Assembly: GCA_016709025.1 (NCBI GenBank)
Contig: JADJEQ010000005.1
Coordinates: forward strand, 62,001 to 126,000
Direction of reading: 5' to 3'
Source: Bacteroidales bacterium
GTDB lineage: Bacteria > Bacteroidota > Bacteroidia > Bacteroidales > Lentimicrobiaceae
Length of the DNA: 64,000 bases
A model generated the notes under the pieces. It was not told the origin of the DNA. It worked only from the letters and a program-made list of their open reading frames with translations, and did no database searches. Shown here piece after piece: positions 1 through 9,547 of the stretch. How positions within the stretch are numbered: the stretch's first letter is position 1; every line of letters begins with the position of its first letter. A program made the translations under genes and the position numbers.

Positions 1-2241
1 TCGTTACTCCTTGCCAGGAGGCAGAGTATGATTGATGCCTATCTGATATACAAAACCAGGCGGGAAAGGTTTGATTTTGCCGAAAAAACGATCAGTCAGA
101 TCAAATCGGGTCACCTGGATACCATTCCCAACCGCCTCCTTACCTCAACAAGGGTAGTTACGGTTTTTGATACCATAAAACCGGGGCAGGCAGCCAAACC
201 AAAGAAAAGCAATGAAGAGCAGGGGATATTCAGGAAACTTAAGAAGGCATTCTCAAAAAGCCAACCGGAAGAGGTAACCCACCCGGGCAATGAAGGGCCT
301 GTTGTTTTATCTACAACCCGCGTAATTACCGATACATCACTGATCAGGCCAACCGATTCAGTCATCCTGAGAAATGTAAGGAATGTGCTATCAAATGTGC
401 GTAAACTGGATATGGCTTCCTATGAGGGCCTTAAAACCCTTGAGTTGAACATGCTTCATAACAGTTCCCTGATCATTGGCCAGGTATTAAGTATTTTCAG
501 GCAACTTGAAACAACACAAACCCTGTTGGCTGAGCGACGTGCCAAAGAGGCTATTTTCAAAGCCGACCGGTCTATCATATCTATTGTTGTCATTGGTTCT
601 GTATCCCTGATACTTATTCTTTTATTTGTGGTGCTGATTATGGGGAGTATCCGACGTGCAAACCGGTTAAAGAGGGATCTGATCAAATCAAATCTGAAAT
701 CATCTGATCTTGCGAAGGTTAAAGAGGAATTTCTGGCCAATATGAGTCATGAAATCCGTACGCCTTTGAATGCCATTATCGGGTTTTCAGATCAATTGAT
801 CAATACACCGCTCAACCTGATGCAAACAGAATATCTTGGAGCAGTCAGGCGATCATCGAGGCACCTGCTCGAAACGGTTAATGATATACTTGACCTGTCA
901 AGGCTGGGGGCAGGAAAATTACAGCTGGAAAAGATTCCTTTTCGTTTGCATGATATTCTTGAAGATGTAATCGTCCCCTTCAGGTTATCCGCATCTGAAA
1001 AAGGTATTGAATTTGAATCGGCATGCAGCATCGGCCGGGATATAGTTATTGAAGGCGACCCCCTCAGATTGAGACAGATATTGTATAATCTGCTGAGCAA
1101 TGCTTTGAAGTTCACAGAAAAAGGCATGGTAAGTATCAACTGCAGTCTTGAATGTTATGATGACAGTTGTGATGCAATAATAGTTGTAAGGGATACTGGA
1201 ATTGGCATTCCTGCCGATAAACTGAACGATATTTTTGAAGATTTCAGGCAGGCGGAGTCGTCGCAGGCGCGAAGATTTGGCGGATCCGGACTTGGTCTGG
1301 CCATCAGCCGGAGACTGGCACGCATTCAGCTGGGAGATATTACAGTGGAAAGTAATCCGGGCGAAGGCTCAGTTTTTACAGTAAAGATACCATACCCTGT
1401 TTCCGATAAGGAACCTGTTGCGCAAGACATTATCCCGAATTTAGCAGATTTCAGTTTTGAAGGAAGGAATTTACTTCTTGTTGACGACGATGTGTTCAAT
1501 ATTCTGCTGGCCCGCATTATAGCTGAAAATGCAGGAATGATTGTGGATGTAGCTTCTAATGGCCGTCAGGCAATGGAGATTCTGAAAGATGGGGTGTACG
1601 ATGTGATTATGACAGATGTTCAGATGCCCGAAATCAGTGGCATAGAGCTGGTTAAATATATTCGTTCAAATCCGGATCCAAGGGTGTCGCTCGTGCCGGT
1701 TATCGCATTTACCGCAGCCAAAATCGACCGTTATGACCTGGATTATATGGAAGCCGGATTTAATGAAGTGCTGCAAAAACCCTTCAGGGAAACAGAATTC
1801 CTGGCACGCATCGGAGCTTATCTCGCAAATTCAATACATCTGCCCGAACCCGGAAATGCTGCTAAAGTAATGCCTGAAAGGCTATATGATCTTAAACAGG
1901 CTGAAAAATTCACTTCGGGTAATTCAACGCAACTCTCAAGCATCATCAGGTCTTTTATTCACACATCACACGCTTCAGTGCAGGAATTGTGTAATATGTG
2001 TGATGAAAAGGATTACAGCGGGATCAAATTGCTTGCTCACAAATTGCTTACCGGTTATGGGCACATGGGTGTTGCACAGGCCTTGCCTGTATTGAATCAG
2101 CTTGAAACACTCGACCCCGTTAAATGCAGTACGGACGATGTAAAATCGATGCTGAAAATAATCACCTCCATCAACAACCGGCTTCATCCTTTGCTTGAAA
2201 CCGAACTGTTGCGATTGTCAGGAAGTGAAGCGGAGAGATAA
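1..2241 (+). CDS. Hybrid sensor histidine kinase (HisKA-HATPase-REC-Hpt), 5' end cut by window
   Basis: Membrane-bound hybrid sensor kinase that autophosphorylates a histidine and relays the phosphate through its own receiver and Hpt domains. The frame is open to the left edge, so the true start and probably a first membrane helix are missing; residue numbers here count from the Met codon at 28. About 180 residues of unrecognised, probably extracytoplasmic sequence precede one hydrophobic helix (182-207). Then come HisKA with MSHEIRTPLN (His241), HATPase_c with DTGIGIP and GSGLGLAIS, a receiver with MTDVQMPE (Asp530), and an Hpt-like end with LLAHKLL (His671). The final aspartate acceptor must be in another protein. 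The NtrC-type regulator converging from the right is a possible partner, but nothing in the sequence proves it. The signal sensed is unknown. Confidence 0.93.
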   Translation, partial: SLLLARRQSMIDAYLIYKTRRERFDFAEKTISQIKSGHLDTIPNRLLTSTRVVTVFDTIKPGQAAKPKKSNEEQGIFRKLKKAFSKSQPEEVTHPGNEGPVVLSTTRVITDTSLIRPTDSVILRNVRNVLSNVRKLDMASYEGLKTLELNMLHNSSLIIGQVLSIFRQLETTQTLLAERRAKEAIFKADRSIISIVVIGSVSLILILLFVVLIMGSIRRANRLKRDLIKSNLKSSDLAKVKEEFLANMSHEIRTPLNAIIGFSDQLINTPLNLMQTEYLGAVRRSSRHLLETVNDILDLSRLGAGKLQLEKIPFRLHDILEDVIVPFRLSASEKGIEFESACSIGRDIVIEGDPLRLRQILYNLLSNALKFTEKGMVSINCSLECYDDSCDAIIVVRDTGIGIPADKLNDIFEDFRQAESSQARRFGGSGLGLAISRRLARIQLGDITVESNPGEGSVFTVKIPYPVSDKEPVAQDIIPNLADFSFEGRNLLLVDDDVFNILLARIIAENAGMIVDVASNGRQAMEILKDGVYDVIMTDVQMPEISGIELVKYIRSNPDPRVSLVPVIAFTAAKIDRYDLDYMEAGFNEVLQKPFRETEFLARIGAYLANSIHLPEPGNAAKVMPERLYDLKQAEKFTSGNSTQLSSIIRSFIHTSHASVQELCNMCDEKDYSGIKLLAHKLLTGYGHMGVAQALPVLNQLETLDPVKCSTDDVKSMLKIITSINNRLHPLLETELLRLSGSEAER

Positions 2242-2494
2242 TAATGTGTATTTATCAGGATGATGGATTCTGCGCGGCTACGCGGCTGCCTGAAAAGTTA
2301 ATACGGACTTTGATTTTCCCGGCAAGGTAAGCTCTCCAGGCTATTCAACATGATCATCGATATTCAGCGAATTGCTATTTTGCTTCTGAATGCCTGAAAC
2401 TCACAGAGCCAATTGCTGCAGCATTCGATCCGAAATTTGAGTGAATCCGGACTTTCAGGCTGGTTTCACGATCGCCCTGCAGCAGATGTGGATA

Positions 2495-3856
2495 TCAGCC
2501 TTCAATTCCGTATAGTTTCATTTTATTGTAAAGGGTCTTACGATCAATGTTCAGTAACTGGGCTGCTTTGGATTTATTGAAACGGGTTTGTTGAAGAACA
2601 TTGATTATTGTTGCTCTTTCGTTGGTTTCTGCCAATGATTTAAGGTCTGTGTTGCTTGTCAGGCGATTGGCAGCCTTGCCGGGTTCGTTTTCATGCATTT
2701 CCGCAGGCAATTCTTTTGCCGTAATCACGCCTGAAGTGCATAGTAGTACACTCCGTTTAATGGCGTTTTTAATCTCCCTGATATTGCCCGGCCAGGTATA
2801 TGAGAGAATGAGTTCCATCGCCTGCTTGTCAAAACCCGAAACACTTCTTCCCAATTCCTGATTCGAGAGGTGGAGAAAATAGTCGGCGAACTTGGGAATA
2901 TCTTCACTTCTTTGTCTGAGCGGTGGTACACTGATTTTAAATTCATTGAGCCTGTGAAAAAGGTCTTCCCTGAAAGTCCCCTTCATTACATTAGCACTCA
3001 GGTCTTCGTTGGTAGCTACAATAATCCTTACATCAACATCAATGTCTTTGTTATCTCCTATTTTTCTGACTTTTCTCTCCTGGGTGGCCCTGAGCAGCTT
3101 CAATTGGTTTTCGTAGGAAAGGTTTCCGATTTCGTCAAGAAACAGCGTTCCACCGTTTGCCTGCTGGAATTGACCTTCTTTATCGGCATGGGCATCGGTA
3201 AAAGAGCCTTTGGTATGGCCAAACAACTCACTGGCTGCCAGTTCATTGGCCAGCGCACCACAATCTACTGCAACAAACGGTTTACTGTGTCTGTAACTTT
3301 TATGGTGTATCATGCGGGCTACATATTCTTTTCCGGTGCCACTTTCACCCTGAATGATGACCGACATATCGGTGGGGGCTACCAGTGAGATGTACTGCTC
3401 AACCAACATGGAAGGTTCACTGCTTCCCCTCAGATAATTCAGGCTGCCCGGGAGCTTTTCACTGCGGATTCCTGCTTCCTGTTTGGTTTCTGATTTCTTT
3501 TTTTCGAGGGCTTTGTTAACAGTTAGTAAAAGCTCATCGGGATTTACCGGTTTGGTGATATAATCAAAGGCTCCTGATTTAATGGCCGTTACGGCAGAGC
3601 GGATATCGCCGTACCTGGTCATCAGGATGGCAGGAACTCCCGGGTTATTCTTTTTAAGTTTATCGATGAGCTCTATTCCATCGAAATCCGGAAGTCTCAG
3701 ATCGGTAAGTACAATATCGAATAATTGTTCTCCGGCTGCTTTCAATGCACTACCTGCGCTAAATACTTCTTTCACTTCAAACCCCTTATTCCCAAGATAT
3801 GACTTGAGCATCAGGCAGAAAGTGGGATCATCATCAACAATTAATACTTTGTACAT
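2495..3856 (-). CDS. NtrC-family response regulator (REC-AAA+-Fis HTH) with variant GAFTGA loop
   Basis: Response regulator of the sigma-54 activator class, 453 residues, a usual length. The receiver (1-120) carries the acidic triad and phospho-acceptor Asp52 in LTDLRLPD. The AAA+ domain has Walker A GESGTGKE (170-177) and Walker B TLFLDE (237-242). The C-terminal 45 residues form a Fis-type helix-turn-helix (ATIINVLQQTRFNKSKAAQLLNI region). The loop that contacts sigma-54 reads GSFTDA (217-222) where the family consensus is GAFTGA, so the second Gly is Asp; the Thr is kept. It is transcribed towards the hybrid kinase on the opposite strand. A box ctaaggta at 3896-3903 is one base away from the minus-strand form of TAnnTTTG and may be its promoter, weakly supported. 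Target genes cannot be told from the sequence. Confidence 0.93.
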   Translation of the reverse strand: MYKVLIVDDDPTFCLMLKSYLGNKGFEVKEVFSAGSALKAAGEQLFDIVLTDLRLPDFDGIELIDKLKKNNPGVPAILMTRYGDIRSAVTAIKSGAFDYITKPVNPDELLLTVNKALEKKKSETKQEAGIRSEKLPGSLNYLRGSSEPSMLVEQYISLVAPTDMSVIIQGESGTGKEYVARMIHHKSYRHSKPFVAVDCGALANELAASELFGHTKGSFTDAHADKEGQFQQANGGTLFLDEIGNLSYENQLKLLRATQERKVRKIGDNKDIDVDVRIIVATNEDLSANVMKGTFREDLFHRLNEFKISVPPLRQRSEDIPKFADYFLHLSNQELGRSVSGFDKQAMELILSYTWPGNIREIKNAIKRSVLLCTSGVITAKELPAEMHENEPGKAANRLTSNTDLKSLAETNERATIINVLQQTRFNKSKAAQLLNIDRKTLYNKMKLYGIEG

Positions 3857-4223
3857 GAATTATTAAAAGATAATAAGAAACGAAAAATTAAACAGCTAAG
3901 GTAAGAAAATGTTAGGATATTATTTTAAATATATGTCTTAAATAGAAATATTTAATTCTGCACATCAAACTGTAAAGCTGAATTTGTGAACCCATCATTG
4001 TTCTGATCGGGAAAAGGGAAAAATATATAACTGTTTGTAAAACAGAAGCTAAGTATTTTATGTGTCATTTTTATCAAGGAATAACTATTGGATTTGTTAC
4101 AACAGTCAACCTTTTTTGGAAAATAAGCCAAGGTATTTATGCTGCTTGTGAACCGATCTTTGTATTCGGGAAACCGCATTTTTTGAATTGAAAACTTTTT
4201 TTAAAATTCCTATAATCCGACAA
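3857..4223. other. A+T-rich intergenic region upstream of the mannan phosphorylase operon
   Basis: These 367 bases lie between divergent genes and hold no convincing gene. A 75-codon frame on the minus strand (3952-4179) has no recognisable features. The region should hold the promoter of the plus-strand mannan operon. The closest match to the Bacteroidota -7 box TAnnTTTG is gatctttg at 4155-4162 (one mismatch), without a clear -33 element. Confidence 0.5.
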
Positions 4224-5405
4224 ATGAATAAAACTGAATTTGCGACAAAACTCATATCCCTGAAGACAGATCATGAGAAATTTCTTGCGGTAAAGAATAA
4301 AATTCCGGATGAAACAGGCAATGGGATATATTCAAGGTATAAATACCCTGTACTCACGGCTGCGCATACCCCTCTAACCTGGCGCTATGATTTTAACATT
4401 GAAAGAAATCCTTTTCTGATGGAGCGCATCGGGATAAATGCAGTTTTCAATGCCGGGGCAATTTATTTCAACAACAGGTATGTATTGATAGCCAGGGTGG
4501 AGGGAGCCGACCGGAAATCATTTTTTGCCATAGCAGAGAGTGATAACGGGATTGACAATTTCCGGTTCCGGGATTACCCGGTGGTTTTGCCCCAGACGGC
4601 TGATCCGGATACCAATGTTTATGATATGCGGCTTACCCGCCACGAAGATGGCTGGATATACGGAATCTTCTGTACCGAGCGGAAAGATCCTGCCGCGCCT
4701 GCAGGTGACCTGAGTTCAGCTGTGGCCGCTGCCGGCATCGCAAGAACCCGCGATCTGATAAACTGGGAACGCCTGCCTGATCTTAAATCGACAAGCCAGC
4801 AGCGGAATGTTGTGCTACATCCTGAATTTGTTGACGGAAAGTATGCCTTGTATACCCGGCCTCAGGATGGATTTATCGATACCGGTAAGGGTGGTGGCAT
4901 AGGTTGGGCGCTGGTAGATGATATGTCCTGTGCCGTCGTGGAAAATGAAATCATCATAGACCACCGCCATTATCACACCATCAAGGAATTGAAAAACGGT
5001 GAAGGTCCACACCCAATCAAGACAAAATCAGGCTGGCTGCACCTTGCACATGGTGTTCGCAACTGCGCGGCAGGACTAAGATACGTCCTCTATATGTATA
5101 TGACATCACTCGAAAATCCGGCAAGGCTGATTGCAAGTCCGGCCGGTTATTTTATGGCTCCGGAAGGAGACGAGAGGGTAGGGGATGTCTCCAATGTTCT
5201 TTTCTCGAATGGCTGGATAGCAGATGCCGATGGGACTGTTTATATCTATTATGCCTCTTCGGATACCCGGTTGCATGTAGCCGTTTCAGACATTGACAGA
5301 CTGGTAGACTATTGTATGAACACCCCTGCCGACGGCATGAACTCAGCTGCATCTGTAGCTACCATCTGCAAACTGGTCGACAGAAACAGGGAAAATAATA
5401 TTTAA
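4224..5405 (+). CDS. 4-O-beta-D-mannosyl-D-glucose phosphorylase (GH130)
   Basis: Cytoplasmic phosphorylase that splits mannosyl-beta-1,4-glucose with phosphate into alpha-mannose 1-phosphate and glucose. The 393-residue protein shows long conserved GH130 subgroup 1 blocks: YPVLTAAHTPLTWRYD, NPFLMERIG, VEGADRKSFFA, NVYDMRLT (Asp134, the position of the catalytic acid), QQRNVVLHPEFVDGKYA, GEGPHPIK and DVSNVLFSNGWIAD. No signal peptide is present. I chose ATG 4224 because family alignment from memory begins there; an upstream in-frame TTG at 4188 would add 12 residues. It is the first gene of a four-gene operon with a symporter, a 2-epimerase and a GH26 mannanase, the same set as in the B. fragilis mannan pathway. 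Substrate assignment to mannosylglucose rests on that similarity and context. Confidence 0.95.
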   Translation: MNKTEFATKLISLKTDHEKFLAVKNKIPDETGNGIYSRYKYPVLTAAHTPLTWRYDFNIERNPFLMERIGINAVFNAGAIYFNNRYVLIARVEGADRKSFFAIAESDNGIDNFRFRDYPVVLPQTADPDTNVYDMRLTRHEDGWIYGIFCTERKDPAAPAGDLSSAVAAAGIARTRDLINWERLPDLKSTSQQRNVVLHPEFVDGKYALYTRPQDGFIDTGKGGGIGWALVDDMSCAVVENEIIIDHRHYHTIKELKNGEGPHPIKTKSGWLHLAHGVRNCAAGLRYVLYMYMTSLENPARLIASPAGYFMAPEGDERVGDVSNVLFSNGWIADADGTVYIYYASSDTRLHVAVSDIDRLVDYCMNTPADGMNSAASVATICKLVDRNRENNI

Positions 5406-5480
5406 ATTATTTGAGATTCAGAAGGATACTGAACTAAATTCTCATAACTGCGGTACGCCAACATTAACTAAAACAAGGCA

Positions 5481-6872
5481 ATGACAACGGAAAAACTCAG
5501 AATTAAGGAAAAGATTGGTTATGGTTTTGGTGACATGGCATCTTCCATGTTCTGGAAAATATTCGGCATGTACCTGCTGTTTTTTTATACCGATGTTTTC
5601 GGCCTGCCGGCCGCAGCGGTTGGAACCATGTTTCTGATCACCAGGATATGGGATACCCTTTTCGACCCGGTGGTCGGCGTAATGGGTGACCGCACCCGCT
5701 CAAAATGGGGTAAATTCCGTCCTTACCTGCTTTGGTTCGCACTTCCTTTTGGTATCATCGGAACACTTATGTTTATTACGCCTTCATTCGGCACAACGGG
5801 TAAACTGGTGTATGCATACCTTACCTATTCGCTGATGATGATGGTGTATTCGCTCATCAATGTTCCGTATGCTTCACTTTTAGGAGTGATGTCCGCCGAT
5901 GTTAAGGAACGCAATATCCTTTCTTCATTCAGGATGGTTTTTGCATTTATCGGCAGTTTCGTTGCATTGATCCTGATTGAGCCGCTGGTAAGTTTTTTCA
6001 CTGCAAGTACGGGATCGTTGCAGACAGGCTGGACACTGGGCGTGATGGTGATCGCTATACTTTGTGTACTCTTTTTCATGGGTTGCTTTGCACTTACCAA
6101 AGAAAGGGTAAAGCCGATTACAGACAGAAATGATTCGCTGAAAGATGATGTTAAAGATCTTTTCAAAAACAGGCCCTGGTGGATACTGCTTGGTGCTGGT
6201 ATTGCCGCACTGATTTTCAATTCAATAAGAGATGGTGCAGCGGTTTATTATTTTAAATATTATGTACAGGATGCTGGCTTTGTTGAGCTGCCATTTTTAA
6301 GTGCATCTCTTACATTAACAACCCTTTACCTGGTTTTGGGACAGGCATTTAACATTGTCGGTATCATCGTTGTAACGCCACTGTCGAACAAATATGGTAA
6401 GAAAATAACCTACCTGGGTGCGATGGCACTTGCAACGGTTTTCAGTATCATTTTTTTCTTCCTGCACAGCGAAAGCATTGGGCTGATCCTGATTCTTCAG
6501 TGTCTTATCAGCATGTGTGCCGGCAGTATCTTCCCATTGCTGTGGTCGATGTATGCCGATATAGCCGATTACTCTGAATGGAAAACAGGCAGGCGGGCTA
6601 CCGGACTTATTTTCTCCTCCTCGTCTATGTCGCAGAAATTCGGCTGGACATTGGGTGGTGCATTAACCGGCTGGTTACTTGGGTATTATGGCTTTCAGGC
6701 CAATATGGTTCAGTCAATGGATGTGCAAACCGGAATCCGGTTAATGCTCAGCATTTTTCCGGCAGTTGGTACGGTGTTGTCTGTCATTTTTATTGCGATG
6801 TATCCGTTGAATGAACGGACAATGAGCCGGATAACCATAGAGTTGAATGAGAAACGATCGGCTAACGCATAG
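5481..6872 (+). CDS. GPH-family (MelB-like) sugar:cation symporter, likely mannobiose importer
   Basis: Inner-membrane transporter of the glycoside-pentoside-hexuronide:cation symporter family, 463 residues with about 12 hydrophobic segments. Helix II carries RIWDTLFDP; Asp58 and Asp62 match the positions of the cation-site aspartates of MelB. The following loop motif DRTRSKWGKFRPYLLW is a family hallmark, and GSIFPLLWSMYADIADYSEW near residue 350 is another. It lies 75 bases after the GH130 gene and 27 bases before the epimerase gene, so it probably brings beta-1,4-mannobiose or related disaccharides from the periplasm to these enzymes. The family is certain from sequence; the substrate is inferred from neighbours. 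Confidence 0.92.
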   Translation: MTTEKLRIKEKIGYGFGDMASSMFWKIFGMYLLFFYTDVFGLPAAAVGTMFLITRIWDTLFDPVVGVMGDRTRSKWGKFRPYLLWFALPFGIIGTLMFITPSFGTTGKLVYAYLTYSLMMMVYSLINVPYASLLGVMSADVKERNILSSFRMVFAFIGSFVALILIEPLVSFFTASTGSLQTGWTLGVMVIAILCVLFFMGCFALTKERVKPITDRNDSLKDDVKDLFKNRPWWILLGAGIAALIFNSIRDGAAVYYFKYYVQDAGFVELPFLSASLTLTTLYLVLGQAFNIVGIIVVTPLSNKYGKKITYLGAMALATVFSIIFFFLHSESIGLILILQCLISMCAGSIFPLLWSMYADIADYSEWKTGRRATGLIFSSSSMSQKFGWTLGGALTGWLLGYYGFQANMVQSMDVQTGIRLMLSIFPAVGTVLSVIFIAMYPLNERTMSRITIELNEKRSANA

Positions 6873-6899
6873 AGTTTACCAATCATAACAAGCTGAAAG

Positions 6900-8132
6900 A
6901 TGGAGGCATCAACCAAACAACTTTTACATTTATCTGCTGAGCTGGAAGCCGAACTGCATGAAAACATACTTCCCTTCTGGATCAATCGGATGACAGATCC
7001 ATTGCATGGCGGGTTTTATGGCAGGATGTTAAATGATGGGACAGTTATACCGGATGCTCCCAGGGGGGCAGTTTTAAATGCCCGTATTCTATGGACTTTC
7101 TCAGCAGCCTATAATTCAACCGGAAAGGAAGAATACCTGAAACAAGCAAGGAAATCTTTCGGGTACTTCATATCCTCCTTTGTCGACAAGCAATCCGGCG
7201 GTATTTTCTGGTCGGTGTCACCCTCCGGTGAAATTCTGAACGACCGCAAACAGATTTACGCACAGGCATTCGGAATATATGCCCTGTCAGAATTTTACAA
7301 GGCATGCCAGGATGCAGATGCGATTATGTATGCCGTTGATCTTTACAATCTGATTGAAGAATATGCATTCGACAAGAAAAACAATGGTTACATAGAGGCT
7401 TTGGCGCGCAACTGGACCGGTCTTGAGGACTTAAGGCTGAGTCCCAAAGATGAAAACGAGCCCAAAAGCATGAACACGCATCTTCATATTCTGGAAGCAT
7501 ATACCAACCTGTTTGAAGTATGGAAAGACCGTGAATTGAAGGCTCAGCTTCAGAACCTTGTAAAACTGCATCTGGAGACGATCCTGGATTCACGCACCGG
7601 TCATTTCAGGTTGTTTTTTGATATGGGTTGGAAATCGAAGTCGGAAAAATACTCTTACGGGCATGACATAGAAGGCGCCTGGCTGGTAAGAAAAGCTGCC
7701 TCGGTGCTTGATAACCAGGTTCTGATGAATGCCTCAGGACTTAAGGCGTTGTTTATGGCCAGGGTTGCCCTTTCGGAAGGAACAGATAAAGATGGGTCGC
7801 TCTACAATGAAGGTCTGGCAGGCAAAGTAACCGACAATGACAGGCACTGGTGGCCACAGGCGGAAGCTATTATAGGCTTTATGGATGCTTATGCAATCAG
7901 CAGGGAAGAGATATTTCTGAATGCCGCCCTGAAAACCTGGGAATTTGTAAAGGAGAAGATGCGCCACCCTTCGGGAGAATGGTGGTGGCTGGTGAACCGG
8001 GAGTACAAAACTGATCCGGACCAGGATCTGGCTGGCGAATGGAAATGCCCATACCACAATGCCAGGATGTGCCTTGAAATTATGAAAAGAACGACCGGGA
8101 TCATAGAAAAAAGGACCTTAAACTGCTTTTAA
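6900..8132 (+). CDS. Cellobiose/mannobiose 2-epimerase (AGE family)
   Basis: Cytoplasmic enzyme of the N-acylglucosamine 2-epimerase superfamily, 410 residues, an (alpha/alpha)6 barrel. Family blocks visible: PFWINRMTDPLHGGFYGRM near the N terminus, RILWTFSAAY, KQIYAQAFGIYALSEFY, MNTHLHILEAYTNL, YSYGHDIEGAW (His255) and WKCPYHNARMCLEI (His386); the last two histidines sit where the general acid/base pair of cellobiose 2-epimerases is found. In this operon the expected reaction is mannobiose to mannosylglucose, which feeds the GH130 phosphorylase. No export signal. It is followed after only 16 bases by the GH26 gene. The name of the substrate follows from the gene set. Confidence 0.93.
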   Translation: MEASTKQLLHLSAELEAELHENILPFWINRMTDPLHGGFYGRMLNDGTVIPDAPRGAVLNARILWTFSAAYNSTGKEEYLKQARKSFGYFISSFVDKQSGGIFWSVSPSGEILNDRKQIYAQAFGIYALSEFYKACQDADAIMYAVDLYNLIEEYAFDKKNNGYIEALARNWTGLEDLRLSPKDENEPKSMNTHLHILEAYTNLFEVWKDRELKAQLQNLVKLHLETILDSRTGHFRLFFDMGWKSKSEKYSYGHDIEGAWLVRKAASVLDNQVLMNASGLKALFMARVALSEGTDKDGSLYNEGLAGKVTDNDRHWWPQAEAIIGFMDAYAISREEIFLNAALKTWEFVKEKMRHPSGEWWWLVNREYKTDPDQDLAGEWKCPYHNARMCLEIMKRTTGIIEKRTLNCF

Positions 8133-8148
8133 CTCTAAAAACTGAACA

Positions 8149-9360
8149 ATGCCCGCGATCATAAATAAAAACCACGCAGAAAGATTTCCTGAATTGCTGT
8201 ATCTTTTATTGGTACTTATATTGTTTTTGCCCGTTCCGGGGAGTGCCCAGGTTTCCCGGGGAGCTATATTACCATCTGATTCAGCTGCTGATATAAAAAC
8301 AGTAAACCTCTATCAGAATCTCGCAGCATTGTCTGACAGTTTTATCATGATTGGCCATCAGGATGCACTCTCCTATGGTGTTGGGTGGAAGGGAGACGCA
8401 GACCGTTCTGATATAAAGGATGTAACCGGCTCGCATCCGGCTGTTTATGGCTGGGATATCGGGGGCATTGATCAGGGTTGGGAAAAAAATATAGATTCTG
8501 TACCCTTTAGCTCCATGCGTACCAATATTCTGCTTGCATTCAGCCATGGAGGTGTGAATACGATAAGCTGGCATGCCTATAATCCCGTTACCGGCAAAGA
8601 TGCATGGGCCGATACAAAGGAGAAAAACAACACGGTAAGCATGATTTTACCTGGTGGTAAGCATCATGCGCAGTTTCTTGTTCAACTCGACCGGGTTGCC
8701 GGTTTCCTGTCGTCACTTAAAACGGAGAATGGTGAGGTTGTTCCGGTTGTCTTCAGGCCATGGCACGAACACTCCGGCAACTGGTTCTGGTGGGGCAGGA
8801 TGCATTGTACCACTGATGAATACATTGCCCTGTATCGTTTCACAGTTGAGTATTTAAGGACAAAACACCATTTGCACAATCTGCTGTTTGCCTTCTCTCC
8901 GGATGTCGGTTTTACCAATGCTGCGGAATACCTCGAAAGGTATCCCGGCGATGATGTTGTGGATGTTATCGGGCTGGATGATTACCATTCATTAAAGGTC
9001 AATAAGCCTGAAAACCTGGTTCGCAATCTCGAAACCATTGCCGGTATAGCAAAAACAAAAAATAAGATTTCCGCCTTTACGGAGACCGGATGCTTTAACA
9101 TGACCGATGAACAATATTTTACCGGTAAATTGCTTCCCTGCCTCAATTATTCTGCATTGACGCGGTCGGTTTCATGGGTGCTTTTCTGGCGGAACGGCGA
9201 TATCGGGCACCACTTTATGCCTTACAAAGGTCATCCATCAGCCGGTGATTTTAAAGCATTCACCAATCATCCGCTGATTCTTATGCAGAACGATATCCCT
9301 GATCTGTATTCGAATTACCGGGATATAAGAAAAGAAATAAAAAAGAATTCATTGAATTAA
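8149..9360 (+). CDS. GH26 endo-beta-1,4-mannanase, exported
   Basis: Exported mannanase, 403 residues. A hydrophobic N-terminal segment (about 15-33) ending PGSAQ looks like a signal peptide; no lipobox Cys is seen, so periplasmic location is likely. The GH26 barrel shows FMIGHQDALSYGVGW-type block near residue 66, FRPWHEHSGNWFWWG with acid/base Glu207, and AFTETG with nucleophile Glu312. There are no extra modules, unlike the second GH26 of the window (26079-28157), which has an N-terminal domain and a T9SS tail. It probably cuts imported manno-oligosaccharides to mannobiose for the symporter. Last gene of the plus-strand operon, closed by a strong hairpin terminator 42 bases downstream. Confidence 0.95.
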   Translation: MPAIINKNHAERFPELLYLLLVLILFLPVPGSAQVSRGAILPSDSAADIKTVNLYQNLAALSDSFIMIGHQDALSYGVGWKGDADRSDIKDVTGSHPAVYGWDIGGIDQGWEKNIDSVPFSSMRTNILLAFSHGGVNTISWHAYNPVTGKDAWADTKEKNNTVSMILPGGKHHAQFLVQLDRVAGFLSSLKTENGEVVPVVFRPWHEHSGNWFWWGRMHCTTDEYIALYRFTVEYLRTKHHLHNLLFAFSPDVGFTNAAEYLERYPGDDVVDVIGLDDYHSLKVNKPENLVRNLETIAGIAKTKNKISAFTETGCFNMTDEQYFTGKLLPCLNYSALTRSVSWVLFWRNGDIGHHFMPYKGHPSAGDFKAFTNHPLILMQNDIPDLYSNYRDIRKEIKKNSLN

Positions 9361-9401
9361 GGTCCTCTTTGGTTGGAGGTTGGTTGGTTAATAGTGTGTG
9401 T

Positions 9402-9434
9402 AAACTTCTCTGCTTTTGCAGAGAAGTTTTTTTT
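9402..9434 (+). terminator. Intrinsic terminator after the GH130-GH26 operon
   Basis: A perfect 12-base-pair stem (9402-9413 with 9418-9429) closes a TTTT loop and is followed by a run of T to 9434. It sits 42 bases after the GH26 stop codon. The A-rich 5' side gives U-rich sequence on the other strand too, so it may also stop transcripts coming from the minus-strand SGNH gene. Confidence 0.88.
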
Positions 9435-9547
9435 AGCTCCTGTTAAGGCTTGCTGAGAAAACCGATAAAACAGAGGGCGTTTTATGATATTCATTTCTGC
9501 CAAAGGCATTCAGGCAGGCTGTGGCCATCGCCTCAACAAAAAATGTC

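Noticed and set aside
3952..4179. 75-codon minus-strand frame upstream of the GH130 gene
   Set aside because: A+T-rich chance frame without family features in a promoter region.
4188..4223. Upstream TTG start for the GH130 gene
   Set aside because: The ATG at 4224 matches the usual start of family members; the extra 12 residues have no counterpart that I know of.
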